26,877 nucleotides of DNA, taken from positions 1 to 26,877 of the forward strand of contig RPFO01000404.1 of assembly GCA_009746045.1 (NCBI GenBank), in the 5' to 3' direction. This DNA is from Mesostigma viride. Lineage: Eukaryota > Streptophyta > Mesostigmatophyceae > Mesostigmatales > Mesostigmataceae. Shown one piece after another: positions 16,824 to 26,640 of this stretch (position 1 is its first letter; every line of letters starts with the position of its first letter). The notes under the pieces were generated by a model. The model was not told where the DNA came from and searched no databases. It saw only the letters and a program-made list of their open reading frames with translations. The position numbers and the translations under genes are program-made.

Positions 16824-19421
16824 CACGCATGGATGGTGGTGGTGGGTGGCTGGCATGCATGGATGGTGGTGGTGGGTGGCTGGCATGCATGGATGGTGGT
16901 GGTGGGGTGCTGGCATGCATGGATGGTGGTGGTGGGTGGCTGGCACGCATGGATGGTGGTGGTGGGTGGCTGGCACGCATGGATGGTGGTGGTGGGTGGC
17001 TGGCATGCATGGATGATGGTGGTGGGTGGCTGGCATGCATGGATGGTGGTGGTGGGGTGCTGGCACGCATGGATGGTGGTGGTGGGGGCTGGCACGCATG
17101 GATGATGGTGGTGGGTGGCTGGCATGCATGGATGGTGGTGGTGGGGTGCTGGCACGCATGGATGGTGGTGGTGGGGTGCTGGCACGCATGGATGATGGTG
17201 GTGGGTGGCTGGCATGCATGGATGGTGGTGGTGGGGTGCTGGCACGCATGGATGGTGGTGGTGGGGTGCTGGCATGCATGGATGGTGGTGGTGGGGTGCT
17301 GGCATGCATGGATGGTGGTGGTGGGGTGCTGGCATGCATGGATGGTGGTGGTGGGTGGCTGGCACGCATGGATGGTGGTGGTGGGTGGCTGGCATGCATG
17401 GATGATGGTGGTGGGTGGCTGGCATGCATGGATGGTGGTGGTGGGGTGCTGGCACGCATGGATGGTGGTGGTGGGGGCTGGCACGCATGGATGATGGTGG
17501 TGGGTGGCTGGCATGCATGGATGGTGGTGGTGGGGTGCTGGCACGCATGGATGGTGGTGGTGGGGGCTGGCACGCATGGATGATGGTGGTGGGTGGCTGG
17601 CATGCATGGATGTTGGTGGTGGGGTGCTGGCACGCATGGATGGTGGTGGTGGGGTGCTGGCATGCATGGATGGTGGTGGTGGGGTGCTGGCATGCATGGA
17701 TGGTGGTGGTGGGGTGCTGGCATGCATGGATGGTGGTGGTGGGGTGCTGGCATGCATGGATGGTGGTGGTGGGGTGCTGGCACGCATGGATGATGGTGGT
17801 GGGGTGCTGGCATGCATGGATGGTGGTGGTGGGTGGCTGGCATGCATGGATGGTGGTGGTGGGTGGCTGGCACGCATGGATGGTGGTGGTGGGTGGCTGG
17901 CATGCATGGATGGTGGTGGTGGGGTGCTGGCATGCATGGATGGTGGTGGTGGGGTGCTGGCACGCATGGATGATGGTGGTGGGTGGCTGGCATGCATGGA
18001 TGGTGGTGGTGGGTGGCTGGCACGCATGGATGGTGGTGGTGGGGTGGTGGCACGCATGGATGGTGGTGGTGGGGTGCTGGCATGCATGGATGGTGGTGGT
18101 GGGTGGCTGGCATGCATGGATGGTGGTGGTGGGGTGCTGGCACGCATGGATGGTGGTGGTGGGGTGCTGGCACGCATGGATGGTGGTGGTGGGGTGCTGG
18201 CATGCATGGATGGTGGTGGTGGGTGGCTGGCACGCATGGATGATGGTGGTGGGGTGCTGGCATGCATGGATGATGGTGGTGGGGTGCTGGCACGCATGGA
18301 TGGTGGTGGTGGGGTGCTGGCATGCATGGATGGTGGTGGTGGGTGGCTGGCACGCATGGATGATGGTGGTGGGGTGCTGGCATGCATGGATGGTGGTGGT
18401 GGGGTGCTGGCACGCATGGATGGTGGTGGTGGGGTGCTGGCACGCATGGATGATGGTGGTGGGTGGCTGGCATGCATGGATGGTGGTGGTGGGGTGCTGG
18501 CACGCATGGATGGTGGTGGTGGGTGGCTGGCACGCATGGATGATGGTGGTGGGGTGCTGGCATGCATGGATGGTGGTGGTGGGGTGCTGGCACGCATGGA
18601 TGGTGGTGGTGGGTGGCTGGCATGCATGGATGGTGGTGGTGGGGTGCTGGCACGCATGGATGGTGGTGGTGGGTGGCTGGCACGCATGGATGATGGTGGT
18701 GGGGTGCTGGCATGCATGGATGATGGTGGTGGGGTGCTGGCATGCATGGATGGTGGTGGTGGGGTGCTGGCACGCATGGATGGTGGTGGTGGGTGGCTGG
18801 CACGCATGGATGATGGTGGTGGGTGGCTGGCATGCATGGATGATGGTGGTGGGGTGCTGGCACGCATGGATGGTGGTGGTGGGTGGCTGGCACGCATGGA
18901 TGATGGTGGTGGGGTGCTGGCATGCATGGATGGTGGTGGTGGGGTGCTGGCACGCATGGATGGTGGTGGTGGGGTGCTGGCATGCATGGATGGTGGTGGT
19001 GGGGGCTGGCACGCATGGATGATGGTGGTGGGGTGCTGGCACGCATGGATGGTGGTGGTGGGGTGCTGGCATGCATGGATGATGGTGGTGGGGTGCTGGC
19101 ACGCATGGATGATGGTGGTGGGTGGCTGGCATGCATGGATGGTGGTGGTGGGTGGCTGGCACGCATGGATGATGGTGGTGGGGTGCTGGCATGCATGGAT
19201 GGTGGTGGTGGGGTGCTGGCACGCATGGATGATGGTGGTGGGTGGCTGGCATGCATGGATGGTGGTGGTGGGGTGCTGGCACGCATGGATGGTGGTGGTG
19301 GGTGGCTGGCACGCATGGATGATGGTGGTGGGGTGCTGGCATGCATGGATGGTGGTGGTGGGTGGCTGGCACGCATGGATGATGGTGGTGGGGTGCTGGC
19401 ATGCATGGATGGTGGTGGTGG
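16824..19421. repeat. 30-bp G-rich minisatellite, about 86 copies
   Basis: Unit: CA(T/C)GCATGGATG(G/A)TGG, then TGGTGGG(TGG or GTG)CTGG-type endings. Variation is almost confined to three positions. Because 30 is a multiple of 3, all three minus frames stay open for about 960-1,009 codons, giving 10-aa periodic peptides (PTTTIHACQH, PPPPSMHAST, HHHHPCMPAP). These are repeat artefacts, not genes: no splice signals, no codon bias and no unique sequence. The G-rich strand has clustered GG/GGG runs able to form G-quadruplexes. Confidence 0.95.
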
Positions 19422-19710
19422 ACATATCGCTGGCTGAGGACCAACACGAAAAAAGAAGCCATATCGCTGGCTGAGGACCAACACGAAAAAAGAAAACATA
19501 TCGCTGGCTGACGACCAACACGAAAAAAGAAAACATATCGCTGGCTGACGACCAACACGAAAAAAGAAAACATATCGCTGGCTGAGGACCAACACGAAAA
19601 AAGAAAACATTTAGCTGGCTTAGGACCAACACGAAAAAAGAAAACATTTAGCTGGCAGAGGACCAATACGAAAAAATACTCTGGTCGCTCGCTGAGGACC
19701 AACTCTTAAA
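19422..19710. repeat. 37-bp satellite, left array
   Basis: About 7.5 copies of a 37-bp unit containing TCGCTGGCTGAGGACCAACA and an A-rich tail CGAAAAAAGAAAA. Later copies decay (TTAGCTGGC). The array ends at TTAAA (19706-19710), where the nested transposons begin. Confidence 0.9.
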
Positions 19711-19742
19711 CCGTTCTCGCGCCGTTTTCGTGGTACCAGTTA

Positions 19743-19772
19743 GGCCCGGTCTATACGGACTTTTGATAAAAC
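19743..19772 (+). repeat. Harbinger left TIR
   Basis: Thirty bases identical to the reverse complement of 24675-24704, preceded by TTA. Confidence 0.95.
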
Positions 19773-20074
19773 TGGCGGGAGAGAACGGACGGTGAGATCG
19801 ATGGGGGTTTTGCATCAACGGTCCCCAAGCCTCGTCGTTTTTAACTAAAACGGGCCACTTTTAGTTAAATGCCATGCACCTCCAGAAGGGCCTGTTAAAA
19901 TTTTATTCTCGCCAGGATCGCAAGATTAGAACAAAAAGGGCGGGAAAGTCAGAGGCCTGCCAGCAACGCCTGCCAGCGACGTGAGCGGAGCTCAACGCCC
20001 AAGGCAGCCATCGCCGCAACTTTCTCCGATTGCACACCGATTTCGCCATATCACTCACGAACTAAGAAAAAAAA

Positions 20075-21488
20075 ATGTCTCTCCAGTCGCACCTGTTGCG
20101 AAAGTCAGTTGAGGACAAGATTGACAAGGAGGACATAGAAGATTGGCAAGATTTGGCCATGATGTCTACACGTCCAGGAAAGCAGGCAAGGTACACTTCT
20201 CCGGGTGTGGTACATGTGTTCAGTCCCTACGTGAGTCGAGCCGGCTTGCCACGAGTGAAAAACGAAAAACGCAAGCGACTTAACCTTGCTATGCAGCTAG
20301 ATGACATGACCGAAAGCGAGTTCAGGATGCGCTACAAGATTACCAAAGACAGGTTTCGGGCGGTTGCTGAGAGAATGCGGGAATGCGGCTTGGAACCAAA
20401 CCATGTGAAGGCGGCAAACAGCAGTGGAACACCGGTTACCTGCGAAATGAAGCTCGGAGCGTTTCTGCGATGGGCTGCAGGTGGCAGGTAAATTTATTGC
20501 GTTCATCAATTAAGCACGCTACGGTCCATTCAGTAGGCATTTGGAAAGGACAGGTCAGGCGCATTGATACCCTGTTTATGCTGGTTGTAACGTGTGCAGG
20601 CACATCGACATCATGGACGTACATGGCCTCCACAAGGCGACTTTCTACAAAGCTGTCTGGGAAGTCGTGGATTTTATCAACGAGAACTATCACCTGGACT
20701 TCCCGACCACGGATGACGGAGGCGACTTGTCAAGTTTGGCAAACGGCTTCAACAGAACGACCAGAGGAGTTGTTGAAGGATGTGTTGGTGCCATCGATGG
20801 CATTGCCATCGAAATAGATAAGCCAGCACAGAGGGATGTAGTCAATCCAATGCATTATTACAATCGCAAAGGGTTTTTTGCACTCGTTTTGGAAGCCGTC
20901 TGTGATTCCAATTGCAAGTTTTTGTATGGGTCGATGAAGTGCACAGGCAGTACCCATGATAGCACCGCCTTCCAATGTTCTTCTTTGTACAAGGCGTTAA
21001 TAGAAAGGGGCTTGCCTGACGGTTTTTTTTTAGTTGGAGATGAAGCATACGTCATCAAGCCCTGGTTGATCACCCCTTATCCTGGAAGGGGTTTGCCTGT
21101 GCAAGAAGATGCCTGTAATTACTACATTTCCCTTTGCAGGCAGACCATAGAACGTGCGTTTGGGATTTTTGTCGCACGCTTTGGCATCCTTCATCGTGCA
21201 TTAACGTGCCAGTTGAGGCATGCTTCACGGCTAATAGGTGCACTTATGCGTGTGCATAATTGGTGCATTGATGATAGGTTTATCCGAGCGGAGGTAGATC
21301 CCATCCTTGATCAAAGGAAGGGGGATTGGCCTTTGCCACATTTTCAAGATAGTTGTGCATTAGGCGGTGTGGGCGCTACTCAAAGGCGTGGCTATAAGGA
21401 GGATCGCATCACACGTGATGCCCTCCGTGATTCAATAGCAGAAATGGGCTGGGTGCGTCCATCCCACTCTAAGTGGGGACGTACTTAG
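20075..21488 (+). CDS. PIF/Harbinger DDE transposase (DDE_Tnp_4 / HARBI1-like), two exons
   Basis: Exon 1 is 20075-20487 and exon 2 is 20600-21488. The 112-bp intron has donor CAG|GTAAAT and acceptor GTGTGCAG, and the split Arg codon joins AGG exactly; the product is 433 aa. It cuts and joins transposon ends in the nucleus. The N-terminal half has the helix-turn-helix-like segment typical of HARBI1 relatives (KITKDRFRAVAERM; LRWAAGG across the junction; DIMDVHGLHKATFYKAVWEV). The catalytic triad is visible: Asp204 in VGAIDG, Asp285 in LVGDEAY, Glu322 in QTIERAFG. Family motifs GSTHDSTAF and HNWCIDDR are present. There is no internal stop. Exon 1 unspliced would stop at 20489, so the intron is needed. 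Confidence 0.92.
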
Positions 21489-21571
21489 CATAGCTAAGGA
21501 TGTTTAATGTAATAAATACAATTATTCATCCAAGTTCAAGCAAGGTGGTGCATGAAAATGTTGAAAATGCA

Positions 21572-22766
21572 TTTGCTTTGCTTTGCTTTGCTTTGCTTTG
21601 CTTTGCTTTGCTTTGCTTTGCTTTGCTGTGCTTTGCTTTGCTTTGCTTTGCTTTGCTTTGCTTTGCTTTGCTTTGCTTTGCTTTGCTTTGCTTTGCTTTG
21701 CTTTGCTTTGCTTTGCTTTGCTTTGCTTTGCTTTGCTTTGCTTTGCTTTGCTTTGCTTTGCTTTGCTTTGCTTTGCTTTGCTTTGCTTTGCTTTGCTTTG
21801 CTTTGCTTTGCTTTGCTTTGCTTTGCTTTGCTTTGCTTTGCTTTGCTTTGCTTTGCTTTGCTTTGCTTTGCTTTGCTTTGCTTTGCTTTGCTTTGCTTTG
21901 CTTTGCTTTGCTTTGCTTTGCTTTGCTTTGCTTTGCTTTGCTTTGCTTTGCTTTGCTTTGCTTTGCTTTGCTTTGCTTTGCTTTGCTTTGCTTTGCTTTG
22001 CTTTGCTTTGCTTTGCTTTGCTTTGCTTTGCTTTGCTTTGCTTTGCTTTGCTTTGCTTTGCTTTGCTTTGCTTTGCTTTGCTTTGCTTTGCTTTGCTTTG
22101 CTTTGCTTTGCTTTGCTTTGCTTTGCTTTGCTTTGCTTTGCTTTGCTTTGCTTTGCTTTGCTTTGCTTTGCTTTGCTTTGCTTTGCTTTGCTTTGCTTTG
22201 CTTTGCTTTGCTTTGCTTTGCTTTGCTTTGCTTTGCTTTGCTTTGCTTTGCTTTGCTTTGCTTTGCTTTGCTTTGCTTTGCTTTGCTTTGCTTTGCTTTG
22301 CTTTGCTTTGCTTTGCTTTGCTTTGCTTTGCTTTGCTTTGCTTTGCTTTGCTTTGCTTTGCTTTGCTTTGCTTTGCTTTGCTTTGCTTTGCTTTGCTTTG
22401 CTTTGCTTTGCTTTGCTTTGCTTTGCTTTGCTTTGCTTTGCTTTGCTTTGCTTTGCTTTGCTTTGCTTTGCTTTGCTTTGCTTTGCTTTGCTTTGCTTTG
22501 CTTTGCTTTGCTTTGCTTTGCTTTGCTTTGCTTTGCTTTGCTTTGCTTTGCTTTGCTTTGCTTTGCTTTGCTTTGCTTTGCTTTGCTTTGCTTTGCTTTG
22601 CTTTGCTTTGCTTTGCTTTGCTTTGCTTTGCTTTGCTTTGCTTTGCTTTGCTTTGCTTTGCTTTGCTTTGCTTTGCTTTGCTTTGCTTTGCTTTGCTTTG
22701 CTTTGCTTTGCTTTGCTTTGCTTTGCTTTGCTTTGCTTTGCTTTGCTTTGCTTTGCTTTGCTTTGC
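21572..22766. repeat. (CTTTG)n microsatellite, about 1.2 kb and ~239 copies
   Basis: Essentially pure pentamer with one early interruption (CTGTG near 21626). It decays at the 3' side through CCTTG and CCTGG to CCTCC (22767-22840). A pentamer has no 3-base phase, so open frames occur in several frames on both strands; these are artefacts. It lies 84 bp after the transposase stop, within the Harbinger element. Confidence 0.98.
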
Positions 22767-22840
22767 CTTGCCTTGCCTTGCCTGGCCTGGCCTGGCCTGG
22801 CCTTGCATTGCTTTGCCTCCCCTCCCCTCCCCTCCCCTCC
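22767..22840. repeat. decayed edge of the pentamer array
   Basis: Runs of CCTTG, CCTGG and CCTCC pentamers follow the pure array, giving a gradient of point-mutated unit types at one end only. Confidence 0.9.
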
Positions 22841-22844
22841 TATC

Positions 22845-22912
22845 ATATTAAGTGAGACAACTAGGCCTGGACGCATGGCGTACCAACGTCATATATATGT
22901 CTCACTTAATAT
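22845..22912. repeat. short inverted repeat, MITE-like
   Basis: A perfect 15-bp inverted repeat, ATATTAAGTGAGACA (22845-22859) and its complement (22898-22912), flanks 38 bp. It could be a tiny stem-loop element or a terminator hairpin between the convergent genes. Confidence 0.7.
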
Positions 22913-23206
22913 ATCTATTTCAATGCTTCCCATCGGCGACGCCACATCAGTAATGGGCTAAGTTGCCCCCAAAATCAATTATATAGTATAGGATTCTTCA
23001 TTGTGCATCAAAGGGTCTATTGAGAATCTATTGAGGGTCTACTGCTACATGTCTCCCATTCGGGACCGCGTGTAATACCAAAATCAATTAGTTGAAATTG
23101 CACAGCATTGAAATGCAAACCCTAAACTGCAAACCCATGTGATGGTGGCCTAGCCATGACCAATTTGCTATGACAAACATCATGTGCGTCATGCCACATG
23201 AGTGCA
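22913..23206. other. non-coding 3' region between the convergent Harbinger genes
   Basis: No gene visible. It is presumably the 3' untranslated region of the Myb-like gene on the minus strand. Confidence 0.5.
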
Positions 23207-24481
23207 TTAGAGAGACTCAAGCGTCTCCAAAAGCTTCTTGCGTGCCATGGCAGCAATGTCAGGCTCACATGACCATTTCTCTAATGTGTCGTTCAGGATC
23301 TCAATTTTGATTTTCTTAGCCTCCGCTGCGGACTTCGCTGCGGTCTCAACATCTGCCGCAGCTAGCTTTGCTTGCTCCCGGGCAAGCATCTTCTCCTTTG
23401 CTGCAAAGTATGACCCTGCAGCATCTTGTCCACCATCCGTAGCAGGTGTGTCCTCAACCTTCACCGGGTTGTTTGAGGTTCCAGATGCGCTCCCCGGGTT
23501 GATATATCTCTTCAACCCCCTAATGGCCTTCTTGGCTGCTTGATGAGTTCATTACGCACACGCACACGCACACGCACACGCACACGCACACGCACACGCA
23601 CACACACACGCACACGCACACGCACACGCACACGCACACACACACACACACGCACACGCACACGCACACGCACACGCCCACACACACGCACACGCACACG
23701 CACACGCACACGCCACACACACGCCCACGCACACGCACACACATGCAGAATATTAGCACAACCCGGGCAAGCCCAATCACACGCAAATAGCACAAGATAG
23801 GACACGCCAGTAGTCTAGCTGGAAAAAACTCACTGTTGGTGCAAAGTTACACTTTGAATGCAGGGAAATGCAGGGAAATATTGTCAGAGGGCACTTACAA
23901 GCTGGCTTGGTCGACCCGCTGACGCCTCCGACGGCATCCTCAAACGCCACCTCCCCGTCGACGGTCCGCAGGACGGCTTCCATCATGCCATACTTGACCA
24001 GGTAGAGCCAGAAATACAGCACTCCATTGTTGTTCACGTAGTCGGCCCTGTTCGGGTTGTTCTGCCCGCTCCTCTCGTAGTTAGAAGCAGCGACACTGAC
24101 CTCGGAACGGATTTCGTTGTACTTATCCTTTATGTACTTGGCTGTTCTGCCTGCCGTGTGCTGTGGCTTAGAAGGGTCAATTGGCAGCTTCATGCCGCAT
24201 TCACCAAACTGCTCGGCTTTTGGTTGATAGGAGGTGTCGCAGAAGAGGTTAGCAAGCGCATCAAAAAACTGGGGCCTTTCGTCCTTGTCATCTAGAGTTT
24301 CCCGGTCGCTACCCGCAGCATAATGGGACCACTCTGGCCTGATGCTTTCGTCGCAAATGCAATGTGCTAGGCGCGCTGTCTGATCCATGGTCCACCTCGG
24401 CCCTTTGGCATGATTCTGGCCGCAACTGCAAACTGTAGATTCAGCCAAAAGTGGCCCATCTGCCCCTTCGGGTTCCGCCAT
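23207..24481 (-). CDS. Harbinger Myb/SANT-like DNA-binding partner protein, two exons
   Basis: Exon 1 is 24481-23899 and exon 2 is 23535-23207, 303 aa. The donor is CTT|GTAAGT and the acceptor AAGCAG; a phase-1 Ser codon joins, and an alternative acceptor 3 nt upstream is also in frame. In PIF/Harbinger elements this second protein helps import the transposase into the nucleus and binds the TIR regions. Visible parts are a Cys-rich start (CSCGQNHAKGPRWTMDQTA), a trihelix/Myb-like region (FFDALANLFCDTSY; TAKYIKDKYNEIRSEVSVAA), and an Ala/Lys-rich coiled coil at the C-terminus (REQAKLAAADVETAAKSAAE). The intron holds the CA-rich microsatellite. It converges with the transposase gene. The family call rests on architecture and context. 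Confidence 0.8.
23554..23743. repeat. CA/CACACG microsatellite in the Myb-like gene intron
   Basis: An alternating purine-pyrimidine tract, mostly ACGCAC hexamers with CA runs. It sits wholly inside the intron 23536-23898 and close to the acceptor. It could adopt Z-DNA. The open frames over it are artefacts. Confidence 0.95.
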
Positions 24482-24674
24482 GACCGCTACTTTCCAGTTC
24501 CGCCGCAGTTGGGTTCTTTGATCACGTAGTCAGGCTGGATGGGCGCCCCTCTACCGAACTGACACGTGTATGTTTCTTGGCGGGAGTACTGGTCTTTGGC
24601 TTTTAGTCCGTTTTTCGTATAGACTGGCCCGGAACCTTCGGAACAGGTATCTTTCTAAAAAATGACCGGCTCAG
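24482..24674. promoter_or_regulatory. Harbinger right subterminal region / Myb-like gene 5' region
   Basis: Holds the promoter of the minus-strand Myb-like gene and the partial TIR copy at 24616-24632. No TATA box is clear. Confidence 0.35.
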
Positions 24675-24704
24675 GTTTTATCAAAAGTCCGTATAGACCG
24701 GGCC
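24675..24704 (-). repeat. Harbinger right TIR
   Basis: Thirty bases matching the left TIR exactly and followed by TTA. A partial, diverged copy of the TIR (CGTATAGACTGGCCCGG) lies just inside at 24616-24632 and may be a subterminal binding site. Confidence 0.95.
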
Positions 24705-24707
24705 TTA

Positions 24708-26323
24708 AAGTCCTACCACTCTAACGGACTGAGTTTGTGCGCCTACCAGGCGCCGCGCCAATCATAATTTAACGGTCAAACCTGGGGGGATCGAAAGATC
24801 TAGACGTCAGCTTTCCGTAGAGCACTTCAGACCGTACTTTGGACACCTGGCCAGGGAGATATGCTTGAGCAAAGTTAGGGGGGTACCATGGTCCAACGGG
24901 ACCGACGTGCAGGAAAAATATTGACGCGCACGGCTATGGCGGTGCAAAGAACTGACTGGTACGAGAGAATGGCTTGACGTATTGGACTCAAATTTTGTAG
25001 GCATGATTCTTAGATCCTAAAAATTGAATATCCCTAGCCATGGAAGGTTTGGAGGTACGTAGATGGGTCTCGGGGTGCTGGTCGGCGCAGCAAATGACGT
25101 TAGCGGCCAGGCAGTGATGGTGCGAGTGCTGCATGTTGCTAGGCCGAATTTTCCCAGACATCTGCGCATCGATCAATTTAGTACGTTGTTCCCAACAAGA
25201 TTTATTAGCATTGGCAGCCAGTAAAGGCTCGAGGCTACGTCCATTACTCTGGCGTGCTGGCTCGCGCAAGAAAGGTAATCTGCTGTACCGACCTGGTACG
25301 TTCTAGCCTCCAAGCGTGTTCTATTAGCCGTATATAGTTGTATTATCGTTTAAAGATAATATCAGAGTTATTACCGAGGGGTTGTGATTGTCTTTTTGTT
25401 GTTTTGCTGCCTCTACGCATCGGCTTGTCATGGTTGGGGAATACCATCAGGTCAAGCAGATTTTGGACCATGTTTGGTCACCGTTAGCTGATGCTGCAAC
25501 GGAAATAGCGAGGTAACGATTGTTATCGGTCACTAATATGGTAACGTTGATTACCCAATGCTTTTCCTTGGTCAAGCACCCCGAGACAAGTTCTTTTCTG
25601 ACCAGTGTTAGGCGTGGCTTCTTGTTTTGCTGGCCAACGCCCACCTTCTTGTTTTGCATCCATTGCATGTGAAAATCGTGGAGATACCCATAACCTGTTT
25701 GCATGGGAGCATTATACCAACTTATTCCTATTGTTTTATTCATGGTTTCCAAGAACATAGAGGTGTTTTGTCGTTCATTGGGTGTGTTAGTGATGTAGCT
25801 CCTTGCCACCCTTTGTACGCGCGCTTTAGGCCTTGATATGAGCCTTACACCTATTGTATAGCATGAGCTTGTGTCTTATATGCTGGACATGGTGTTGGCA
25901 TTGCTTTTGTGGCCATCTAGTTGTTGTTTTGTGCCACTTTGGGATAGGAAACCTATACGGCAGTTCTAGCAACCGTCCCCAAATAGCTTGCACCGTTATA
26001 ACGGTCTGAGCTATTTTGGGCTGTTTGCTAGCTAGCATGTGCAGTTCTGTGACATTTCATGCTGTGAATGCATTGATGGCATGCCTGTGATTCTAATAAA
26101 CTGCCTTTAAAAGGCCAGGGCCACCTGATTTGTGTAAATGGTCTATAATGCATTATATATGTCTCCAACCCCATGTGCACCGTACCCCCCTGGGGGGGGT
26201 GCTATTTATAGCATGCATGGGGCATAGATATGTGACCAACCAATTTTCCCAAACATTATTTGATATAAAAGCATGCTTGGTTCCAAGGGTGGGCCAGAAA
26301 ATGTTATTTGGCTAGTTACTCTC
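24708..26323. other. gene-free interior of the outer element
   Basis: About 1.6 kb with only short random frames. Notable features are the hairpin at 25967-26030 and a C6/G8 inverted run at 26183-26200. I see no transposase and no RNA gene. Confidence 0.5.
25967..26030. repeat. 64-bp near-palindrome (hairpin)
   Basis: Centred at 25998.5. The core is CCGTTATAACGG (25993-26004). The outer arms AAATAGCT and AGCTATTT are perfect, and beyond them TAGCAACCGTCCCC pairs imperfectly with GGGCTGTTTGCTA. GCTAGCTAGC follows at once. Confidence 0.75.
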
Positions 26324-26390
26324 AGGCGCACAAAGATACCCAAACTCAGTCCGTTTCGGTGGTTCCAGTCCAGACGGTTGAAGAGTTAAA

Positions 26391-26640
26391 AAGAAGCCGT
26401 GTCGCTGGCTGAGGACCAACACGAAAAAAGAAAACATATTGCTGGCTGAGGACCAACCCTAAAAAAGAAGGCATATCGCTGGCTGAGGACCAACACGAAA
26501 AAAGAAGCCATGTCGCTGGCTGAGGACCAACCCTTAAAAAGAAGGCATATCGCTGGCCGAGAACCAACCAGAAAAAAGAAGTCATGTCGCTGGCTGAGGA
26601 CCAACACGAAAAAACAAGCCATATCGCTGGCTGAGGACTA
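26391..26640. repeat. 37-bp satellite, right array
   Basis: About 6.7 copies of the same 37-bp unit as at 19422-19710, in the same orientation (TCGCTGGCTGAGGACCAAC), with alternating tails CGAAAAAAG and CCTTAAAAAG. Confidence 0.9.

Larger units (their letters stand above)
19743..24704. mobile_element. complete PIF/Harbinger DNA transposon (4,962 bp)
   Basis: Perfect 30-bp terminal inverted repeats (19743-19772 and 24675-24704) start GGCCCGGTCTATACGGAC. A 3-bp TTA duplication flanks it (19740-19742 and 24705-24707), as is usual for this superfamily. It carries the two standard genes in convergent order: a DDE transposase on the plus strand and a Myb/SANT-like protein on the minus strand. Perfect TIRs and intact spliced frames suggest recent activity. 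Its length is inflated by a 1.2-kb microsatellite. Confidence 0.95.
19711..26385. mobile_element. non-autonomous element (~1.7 kb without Harbinger) that split the 37-bp satellite
   Basis: TTAAA flanks the block at 19706-19710 and 26386-26390, and the satellite continues in the same orientation on both sides. Imperfect terminal inverted repeats can be traced: CCGTTTTCGTGGTACCAG-type sequence at the left, and ACGGACTGAGTTTG (24724-24737) with TGCGCCT (24738-24744), matched inverted at 26341-26354 and 26324-26330. The internal sequence 24745-26323 has no convincing gene. The class is not recognised. The PIF/Harbinger element lies 32 bp inside its left end. Confidence 0.5.

Noticed and set aside
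16618-19702. Three overlapping ~960-1,009-aa minus-strand frames and several plus-strand frames of Gly/Trp/Val repeats
   Set aside because: They are by-products of a 30-bp tandem unit and a 37-bp satellite. All frames are equally open and no unique domain or splice signal supports any of them.
21500-22961. Long LLCFA and SKAKQ repeat frames
   Set aside because: Pure CTTTG pentamer read in different frames. A pentamer without stops is open in several frames on both strands.
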